From: Thuidium tamariscinum
Taxonomy: Eukaryota; Streptophyta; Bryopsida; Hypnales; Thuidiaceae
DNA: 64,000 nt
Reading direction: 5' to 3'
Assembly: GCA_947034885.2 (NCBI GenBank)
Contig: OX344750.2
Coordinates: 2,728,001-2,792,000 of the forward strand
Part shown: piece by piece, positions 55,975-64,000 of the stretch
Layout of the letters: the number at the start of each line of letters is the position of its first letter
Numbering within the stretch: the stretch's first letter is position 1
Notes under the pieces: generated by a model
What the model was told of the DNA's origin: nothing
The model's database searches: none
Seen by the model: the letters and a program-made list of their open reading frames with translations, nothing else
Translations under genes and position numbers: made by a program

Positions 55975-58900
55975 TTAATGCCTACAAGAGCCACAACAAG
56001 ACGTCTCTGGAACTCGTCCATGCGAGATGTTCCCACCCCAGTGCTCCATGGACTCCATCCAATCACAGCCATAATGGATACTCAGCACCTGGTTCGCCAC
56101 GACCATATTAGCTCGGGCTTCCGTCTTGCAGCCTTTGGCGTCACTGATGATACCGAACAGCTTCCACCGTTCAAACGCGATGGCAATGTGGTGTTTCCCG
56201 TAGATCCTCTCCAATATCTGGATCGACGTCTTGCAGTGAGGAAGAGCCCGTTTGGGTTGACCACTGAGGCAGTATGCTTCGGCCACCACATCTTCCGCCT
56301 GCATAATACGATGACCACCCACATGATAGAAATTTAATTAACAAGCTGCTAATCACGAGTGTTTCTAAATTAAAATCATACAACTTTTTCATGACTCTTC
56401 TCCATATGATCTTCAGAACGATTCTCGTAACGCATGTCTCAGTTTTACATGGGTTGAGTTCATTACTTTTGAAATTTCGAACCGTTGGGTACCAGTACTA
56501 ATCTCTCCCAATAAATAGAGACGGATAATAAATGCTCACACGTCTCTACTTAGTTCAAGCAGTACTGTGGCGCCTTATATTTCGAAATGCGCAGATGCCT
56601 AAGTAACAGTGAACGCATTCCAATGAAGCCATCCATATCAAACAAATCATTTAGGAAGGTACGAAGCGTCGTTACCAATAAAAGACGAGATCATACGAAA
56701 GCTCTAACAATAAAAATATGTTAGTAAGTTACAATAACTACCATTCATTAGCTTTCAAAGAGGAAATCGAATTTTAGATTGAGCGACTAGGAAATGGCAC
56801 ATAATAAGTTCGGTACTTGGAAAACCGTACCTTGGCCATCTCTTTGGAAGATGCATGAAAGATGGTCTCGCACCGCTGCAAAAGGTTCAGTGCTTCATGC
56901 AGTTTGAACGTTGAGTGCGTCGGCAGTGATCGTAGATTCTGTCGAAGTCTGCAAAGATAGAACACGCTTATGAAGTCCCTCCACTGAATTCAGTGACAAA
57001 AGTGGTTGTAACATACAATAGGAACTTATACAAAGCAGATATAATTGTCAGCAACTTGCTAGATCCAAGAACACAAGAACATGCCTGAAATACTGCAATC
57101 TGCTAACAAAAAGAACTTGGTCGAAGTGAACCTGTCAAGGTCTTCCATAACTGCCTTGGCCAGATCTGTAGCACATTCAAGGTCGATTGCAGTCCCACAT
57201 GATACGCAAACGCCAGGTTTGAGCACATTTCTCTGCATGGGCGAAACAAGGTGAGGTTAGGGCCTACTGCGGTCAAAATCCAAAGAGCCTTTCTTAGTTC
57301 CAAAAATAAACTTGATGTACTCACCTCCGATGTGTCGATGTCCATGGCGCTACGTTGGTCCGGGTGCTGTAGGAAACTTGGGCCTGGCACCACTCCATTG
57401 CAACCGGGTCTGGCGCAAAGGAAGGCGAACAGGAGCTCTGGTTGAGTGACTTCTTTGCAAGGAGGACATGTGCATGTGAAGAAGTAGCGCTCCTGAAGAA
57501 AGGCCTGTCTCTCTTCACGCCTCATTTCACCCACCTGCGAAAGGATTGCGAAACTTGTGAGGGCGTACATTTAGACAAATCCTTTGCTTCTGATAGCATC
57601 CAACTATGGCCGACATGTTCGAGGATTGTCAAGTTGGGGTGGTGGCTCACTTGAGCTGCTCCATAGCTCAGTTTGAGTTGAGTTTTCGCCTTGACAGCAA
57701 CAGTGGTGTAGGCTTTCAGACGTCGATACCGAAATGATGCGTGAATATTGGGTTTGCATGAGTGGTTGAATTTACTACCTAAGGCATATACTCCTTCGCC
57801 AATGCTCACCTGTCACGCCAACTCCGACTAGTATGTCAGTGAAAAAGTCATACAAGAATTAGTTATTATCAAGTACGAGAGATTCACGGATACAATATCT
57901 CACACTAGATCTGCAGTACCTGCCTTGCGTAGTAAATTCGAGACAACAAAGACTTATTTAAACAAAGCAAACCTTCAAACCCTCAGTGCGGGGATACGCA
58001 GGTTCAGCAGGAGGCAGGTACACAGTAGTTATAGCCATTCCGTTTGCTCGAACAATTGCAAGCAATCGCACGATCTGCAGGGCACCAGAAAACAGGATCA
58101 GCATCATGGTAACTGTTACAAAATTATGCGATAATTCCAAAATGAACTCGGATAGCACTTGCTAAAATAAAAAACTCGGAATTCCAGGGCTTCTCAAATC
58201 CTCCAACTCACAAGCGCACCTTTGCTATGTTTCCTGACGTCTGCTTGAAATTGTTCACAGCATTACGCATGCAGAGTGCCACAACAGTCGCTTTGACAAG
58301 CATGTCCACCTTGGAGGCGTGCATGTCGTCGTAGTGGTGGCAAAGCTCATAGAGCTTCTTGCCCAGTTTCGCATTGCACTGACTTCGGGCAAACAAGCGT
58401 GCGGCCAGGACGACATCAGTTGGTAAAACAGCTGACCAGGTCCCTCCCCCACACTCATGCATGTGCTCACCATACTGAGCACCATCCTTGTCGCAGGCAG
58501 CGCTTAAGCATGGTTCATCGCAGTACATGGGCATCGCACACCCCAAGCATGGTACAGGATCTACTCGCAGTGGCTCAAAACAGTAGTGGCAACGGGTGTC
58601 TCGGTACTCCTCCAAAATGACCTGCACAATTCACAGAGCTGATGTATCAATATGGGGTTCATCCAGCACCGAACAACAATCAACACATGAGTGGAAGTAT
58701 ACCGAGAAGCCCTCGGACGTTCCTTAGTGTGATGGAAACGAAGTAACTTACTGCGGCAACCGGTTCTTCTTCGTGGATTTGCATGCCATCTTCAATGGCT
58801 TTTCGTGCGTACATCCCCCACTGACCTTCAGGGGCGCGGGAAGGAGCGACTCCATCCTCGGGCCAAACTTCTCCCGGTGTCCATGGTTCAGGGCCTGTAG

Positions 58901-60373
58901 CAAATAGGTGAGGTCAATTTAAACTATTACAAGACAGGAGTAAAATGTACTGAAAAAAACACATAACCAAACGAAGTTTACTATCACTATGCAATAGCAG
59001 TTGTTCCAGTGAGACTCGAGAATGGCACGAAAAATTCATACGGAATCAACATCATATGGAGATAGATACCTGCTCCACAGTCTATGTCCTCATCGTCCAT
59101 GCCGTATCTATCAGCATTCTCCAAAGCTTTAATTCGGTCAAGTTCCCTTGAAACCTGGTTTCTTCCACTCGCTGATGTCTGAAGCCTGAGAGCCTCCAAC
59201 AAATCTTCGACGGCCTTGCTCCACCATTTCAAGCCAGCCCAAGCCTGGCCTGATCTATACCAAGCCTTCGCATACCCAGGCTGAAGACCAATAGCCCGTG
59301 TGCAATCTCTTTGTGCTGCCATAAAGTGCTTCAAAGCCTACATCAAGTCCAGCAAGGTTTAATTAGGACTTAAGGCTTGGTTTCAACAAGTGTACAAATC
59401 ATCAGTGCAAAGAGTTTAACGATGTTCCAAGCCGTAACTCCTCAAAACCAAATGGTTATAATCGACTTACATGTAATGCAGCAGCTCGATTGACATAGAG
59501 AGTTGCCAAAAGCGACGCGTCAAGGGCACAAAAAGGAGCATATCTTAAACCCTACGCCGACAAAACAACCAAGTGACACACAAACATGGCCAACGTGAGT
59601 TTGATTGATTGTCAGCGTCACTCTCAAATCTCAATTTCATGGGACCGAAGTGTCTTTAAACTACTTATTCTACCCCAAAGGATAGCAAAAAACGGTTTGA
59701 GTTTGCTGGACTCCTTTGGGTCTATGAGATCTACAGCCTAATTCCTGCCGCAAGCTAAATCATCGAAACTCATGGGTAAACAAAACCTACACCACAAGCG
59801 GGGTGCCTCCATAAGAGAAAACACGACGTTACGATCACGCCAGCTACTTCTCCCTGCGAATCCAGTCGTGGCAAACAGCAGTAGCAAGCCAAAAGAGTAG
59901 GGGATAAAATCCCAATTTCATGGTCCATGTAGAAGAGGAGGACTTGGAGTTAACCTGCGTATACAGCTCAAGGGCCTGTTGGAAAGAGGAAGCGCCGAAA
60001 GCCGCATTCCCCTCGTTCTTGAAACGCAGAGCCTTCTCCGAGTTTTTGGCAAACGGTGTCTTAGGATCGGTGAGCTGCTGCACCACCTAAAGCAACAAAG
60101 TCAAAATTCCAACGGTCAGAAACTCATCGCATGCACCTGTGAAATCCACAGAATTCAATCAGAAGCAAAACGTGAGATTTGGTCGGCGGGATAGCGTACA
60201 CATGAGCTCTACAATACAGCAAAAGCGGGTCTGACCTGGGAGCAAGCGGCACTGGTGGTGACGTGAGAGGCAAGCTCACCGCATGTGAGTTCCAGATTGC
60301 TCACAAGACTGCTTTGAATCCGGTCGAGGAGTGGCTTGGGAACAGTACCCTTGACAACCTCAATCTGCTCCAT
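55975..60373 (-). CDS. TPR-MYND-SET protein (SMYD4-like lysine methyltransferase), 12 exons
   Basis: Minus-strand exons: 60373-60236, 60086-59955, 59551-59471, 59337-59070, 58894-58752, 58621-58220, 58074-57973, 57809-57651, 57534-57325, 57232-57132, 56948-56831 and 56298-55975. All join in phase with GT..AG borders, giving 725 aa. TPR-like helices occupy residues 65-175. The SET domain starts near 229, is split by a MYND zinc finger at 265-311 (C265, C268, C279, C282, C288, C292, H307, C311), and resumes with FNHSCKPN (436-443) and the catalytic-tyrosine motif LKLSYG (Y471). A post-SET cysteine cluster CTCPPC is at 496-501. C-terminal helical repeats follow. The layout matches plant TPR-MYND-SET proteins related to animal SMYD4. 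The likely role is protein-lysine methylation; the substrate is unknown. All core motifs are present. Confidence 0.92.
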
Positions 60374-60464
60374 GACTCCTCTCTCAACTAACACAAGTCT
60401 CTCACAATGCGTTCACAAGGGATCGCCGCACAGCAGTGAGCGTCCGAGCTGACGGCTGCTTCGA

Positions 60465-60471
60465 ATTTATA
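60465..60471 (-). promoter_or_regulatory. TATA box of the TPR-MYND-SET gene
   Basis: TATAAAT on the minus strand, about 92 bp upstream of the start codon at 60373. Confidence 0.55.
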
Positions 60472-60473
60472 GA

Positions 60474-61306
60474 GAGCTTGGACGAGGGTTTAGGGTTATT
60501 TCAGCTCACTGATCTAACGGCTGCATAAGCACTGCACTAACACTGCACAAGGACTCCCTAAAAACTCCGTAAGGACTCCATAAGGACTCCAAGTAGTCCA
60601 AATAGTACTCTCAGGACTGCAAGGTGGAGTGACTACTTTGCTCTACCTGCAAAGCTCGCAAAAACTCTTCAAATCGCCTCAACGGGTTCAGACATTTCAA
60701 AACACAGCTGACTATTTCTTATTGAATCAATTGAGAAAGAACAACAGATCATTCTGCAATGGAGAGAAGAGGTTTGAAGAAGCGCGCCGCATGAATTCTC
60801 AAGTCTGTGTAAGCTCAAATCAGGACAGTAAAATCCATTGCACGTAGGAGTTCAAGTCCATGATCCAAGTCTCAACCAAATGAGCGGGATTCATGCGATC
60901 AACAGCAAATGAGATCGATCGAAAGACGCAGATGAGCGAGCTACTGCAGAGCCAAGGCTGGAAACAAGCCTGCATCCGCAATTTCCTTTATTTCAATTCT
61001 CGGACAGTAACACACAATTGATGTCTGATCAAGAGTTTCATAAATGGATCGAGAGAATATGAGCACATCGGAGTACTAGTCATCCAGACAGACTGAAGCT
61101 CGATTGGGTAGAAGCAATTAACACGAATGACCGAATTGAAGGGCTCCACTCATGAAACTTCGTTATAGAATTATTTTGCAATTGCTTCGTTGACGATCTG
61201 TCTCTCGCAATCTCTTACAACAAATTGAAGCAGGCAAGAACTTCAGTACGTTAATCATGAAGTTGGGTGTTGCGATGTGGATTTCTCTGTCTCTTTGCTC
61301 GTATCG
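60474..61306. other. Upstream region of the TPR-MYND-SET gene
   Basis: A short run of AAGGACTCC-like units occurs at 60550-60600. No further gene was recognised. Confidence 0.4.
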
Positions 61307-61450
61307 ATGAAGCCACCTCGCGATCCGAAGATGCCGCTTGGCTGCTGGAAGTTAATGAAAAGGCGGCGGCAGATTATTCTTGCCTTCATTCTCGCTGCGG
61401 AGGCGCGGACTGGACTGGACCGCGCTGGCGCGTTGCAGATGTATTATCTG
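61307..61450 (+). pseudogene. Possible orphan first exon, 48 codons
   Basis: A GC-rich island holds an ATG at 61307 and an open frame that ends at a consensus donor (ATCTG|GTAAGA, 61450/61451). The peptide is basic with a hydrophobic segment (RRRQIILAFILAAEA) like a signal anchor. No matching downstream exon was found before the TTAA element at 61570. It may be a gene fragment cut off by repeats, or chance. Confidence 0.25.
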
Positions 61451-61569
61451 GTAAGATATCTGAAAAGACGGGCTTAGGGCCATGTAGCCAATATTAAAGT
61501 CAATAAAATTATACGGAGTACAAAGGGATTAATTTAGAATGGCCTTGTGTTGTTCCCGAGTACAATTTT

Positions 61570-61700
61570 TTAACCCTTGAAGGACTGACTGGTGGCTGTG
61601 GAAATCATGCATTTTTACACGGCCAGGGTAAACTGACCCCTCGCTCGGCCACTTGGGAAAATACTGAAAATCTTTATTTTTTTTGTAAATAATCTTCTCT
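61570..61700 (+). mobile_element. Left end of a TTAA element (family of 14423-14667)
   Basis: TTAACCCTTGAAGGACTGACT and the next 25 or so bp match the right end of the 14423-14667 MITE read in reverse. The right end could not be placed, so the extent is unknown and the end given is nominal. Confidence 0.5.
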
Positions 61701-62390
61701 GCAAATTCTGAATTCATATTTGCAATTAGAGGCTCCAAATTTGCTATGTGGAGTGTGCTAGGGAAATTAGTTAAGCACAAAATAGGGAACTTTTTGTTTT
61801 ACTTGCACCCCTGGAATTACTTGGAGTAGCTAAGTGAGTGGGCTAGTTCACCCCAACCTTTTATACCATGTCACATCATCTACCTTGAATAAGCCAAATA
61901 TACTCGTTGGAAGTCAAAGTGTTGTAAAAGATTCATACCTAACATCATGGATGGATAGTTACACTTTTGTCTTACAAGGGAAGATTTTTTGTCAATCATC
62001 AAACACAAAATGTTTGCTTTGATAAATAAATTCAAATTCAAATTCAATATTGATCTTTTTTGCTAAGAGAGTCGGATTTTACTCCATGAAACAAAATCCA
62101 TGCACATCTTGTTGCACAAGGGTTTTCAATGGTACCAAGAGTACCACAAAGGAATGCATGGTCCAAAAGATCCATAATTTAGGATAATTTGAGATCTAAA
62201 AATGGTTCAAAATTTGGATATCTTCACATTGTATCTCAAAGTGCCACAAAAACAAAGTTTATGCACTTCTCCTCACAAAGAGCTTCCTCATAGTATCAAG
62301 AATATAATTGAAGGATGCACAGTCTATAGATCTCATGGTAACACACAAAACAAAACAAACTAACTAACTAATTGGCAAATTTAACCCTTA

Positions 62391-62470
62391 AAGGACCAAC
62401 ATGTTTAAAGGCCCAAAATCACTTCAAAATACTAGTCCATAAAGCAAGGTCAAAATCTTCATTGATATTT
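62391..62470 (+). mobile_element. Left end of a TTAA element
   Basis: TTAACCCTTAAAGGACCAAC resembles the ends of 52633-53564 and 63889. No partner end was found in the window. The extent is nominal. Confidence 0.4.
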
Positions 62471-63888
62471 ATTTTTTAACAAATTGAATCATAGGATCCT
62501 TTGGTGTACTTGCTCAAGTACATTGTTTTAAAATTTTACTCTAGAATAACATGAATATCCCGACCAATTGCAAGTTTGACATTAGGTGAAAATTGAACCC
62601 ATAAAGAGGCTTTGAGTTTTCTTACTAATTTTAATACAAATAAAATGAGTATGAGAGTGCCCACATCATCATTACTATTTCCATGTGGGATTGCATGTAT
62701 CCACTTGGCTTATAGATATTTGCGGGAGGCATGTGCTCCATCTTTGATGATTGAATCATCATGAGATTTGAGAGATTTGGAAGATGGATTAGATAATGAT
62801 GACAATTTTTGAGTTTATCATGCAATTCTTGGCATAATTAGTGAGATGAAAAGGCTCTTTTTTGCCAAATAGTTACAAGACTACGGAGATGAATTGGGTA
62901 ATGATGATAAATTTTTGAATTCAACATGCAATTCTTGGCCCAATTATTAAGTTGAAAAGGTTCTTCCCACCCAATCTCTTGCATTACAAAGCGGGTTCTT
63001 TGGAGGGTCAATTCTCCCCTAATGTGTGCATTAACTTCAAAATTCAAGCTTTTCTAGCTCTTCTAGAAGGTAAAGTTTTGTTTTAACAATTTTAGAAAAA
63101 AAAAACATGTCCTATAACTTGTGTATTTTTTTCATTACGTTGGAAAATGGGTTGAAAATATATATAAACCAAAATTTTTTTATAATCATCTCTTAAAAAA
63201 TTGTAAAGTGAAAGGTAGTAGAGAATGAAAAAAAGCTAAATTACTAATAATTTTTACAAGATATTGAAATTCCTTAATCCAAATGGTGAGAATGTTATAT
63301 TAAGCAATAATTATCCTTATAATTTTTTTTTTATTTGAGAATTTTCAAAATTGAGTGCAAAAAACAACTTTATGTGTCTTTTCTACCTACATTCCCTACA
63401 AAATATAAATCCTCATAACTTTTACTTCATCATTCACATTTGGATGGTTCAAATTCTTTTGAGTAGGTATCAATGTAAGAAATTCCAAAAAAATATTTAT
63501 GATTCTTATAGATATTTTTTGGGGTGCCCAATTTGACATTGAAATTGGAAAAAACCTTCTAACTTTCGCAATATTTATTGGGATGACATAAAACAAAACT
63601 TCACATACTGACTGTAATAAGTAGCATCTATGCTAAGGAAATCATGCAAAAAATCCAAATTAGGGAGTCAATAGGGTGTTGAAGTTATCAAAAAGCTCAA
63701 AGTAGGCTCTTTGTGCTTTTAGGAGTTGATGTATTGATGCAAATAATAAATGCCAATCAAAAGTATCTCTATCCAAATTAATATGTGTTTCTCTTGTATA
63801 TCTCTTTTCATATGATCTTTAATATGATCCTCTATTTGATTATTATATTAAAATTTTCTATGTAATCATTTTTGAATTCTAATATTCC
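62471..63888. other. AT-rich intergenic DNA, no gene seen
   Basis: Two diverged direct copies of a segment near 62780-62830 and 62893-62945 (GATGACAATTTTTGAGTTTATCATGC type) are the only structure noticed. Confidence 0.4.
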
Positions 63889-64000
63889 TTAACCTCTAAA
63901 GAACCAACCTACTAAATTTGGCAACATAGCAATTTAGGTAGATAAGTGTGATTGAAGATTTTCATATTCTTGGCCCAAATTTGAGGGTTGTTGTTATGTG
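63889..64000 (+). mobile_element. Left end of a TTAA element running off the window
   Basis: TTAACCTCTAAAGAACCAAC and the following GGCAACATAGCAATTT and GATTTTCATATT blocks match the left part of 52633-53564 and 3211-3300. This is a further copy of that family. Confidence 0.75.

Noticed and set aside
1..64000. CRISPR arrays, prophage, operon-like or bacterial defence systems
   Set aside because: The spliced plant genes and plant transposons show a eukaryotic nuclear genome. No regularly spaced short repeat array was found.

Overview
This window is nuclear DNA of a land plant. The evidence is spliced genes with GT..AG introns for plant-typical families (GT-3-type trihelix factor, REM-like B3 factor, nodulin-related protein, plant TPR-MYND-SET protein, p24-beta cargo receptor, TBC protein), set in very AT-rich DNA crowded with plant-type transposons. 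The species cannot be fixed from the sequence. The low gene density and gene style would fit a bryophyte or another non-seed plant, but that is a guess. I see no prokaryotic, organellar or viral block, no CRISPR array and no convincing tRNA or rRNA gene.

Layout. 1-0.6 kb: first exon of a TBC (Rab-GAP) gene on the minus strand, running off the left edge. 0.6-6.2 kb: intergenic DNA with TIR elements ending in TTAA, two of them nested in a third. 6.2-9.2 kb: a pogo/Tigger (CENP-B-like) transposon whose transposase frame is split by a 203-bp CACTA-type foldback MITE. 9.2-14.4 kb: mostly featureless DNA. 14.4-15.5 kb: a stack of MITEs. 15.5-21.4 kb: a near-complete PIF/Harbinger element with a Myb-like gene and an open DDE transposase gene. 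21.4-23.0 kb: a decayed B3 gene. 24.2-25.9 kb: a trihelix GT-3-like gene. 27-38.8 kb: a repeat field with TA-flanked MITEs (some nested), a CACTA element with a 3-bp target duplication, and a TTAA element carrying a 1.4-kb palindrome. 41.4-47.2 kb: the gene-rich part, with a nodulin-related gene (4 coding exons plus a leader intron) and a p24-beta gene (4 exons). 47.6-48.0 kb: a duplicated 3' end of the TPR-MYND-SET gene. 50.4-55.7 kb: a decayed Ty1/copia element holding two later insertions. 56.0-60.4 kb: the 12-exon TPR-MYND-SET gene on the minus strand. 60.4-64 kb: intergenic DNA with left ends of three more TTAA elements.

The strongest unusual signal is a set of short TIR elements that begin TTAACCC and end GGGTTAA. 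One sits inside the copia polyprotein region, and removing it with one TTAA copy restores the reading frame across the junction. Two others sit inside a related element, and the relative at 52.6 kb shows the uninterrupted site for both. A second set of MITEs has TA target duplications, also shown by empty sites in relatives. Their ends resemble the left end of the local pogo-like transposon, which makes that element type a candidate source of their transposase. No transposase that would explain the TTAA set is visible here.

The host genes are separate plant housekeeping or regulatory genes, not a pathway or operon. The B3 and trihelix genes are divergently arranged. All exon joins were read by eye from splice consensus, frame continuity and family similarity.
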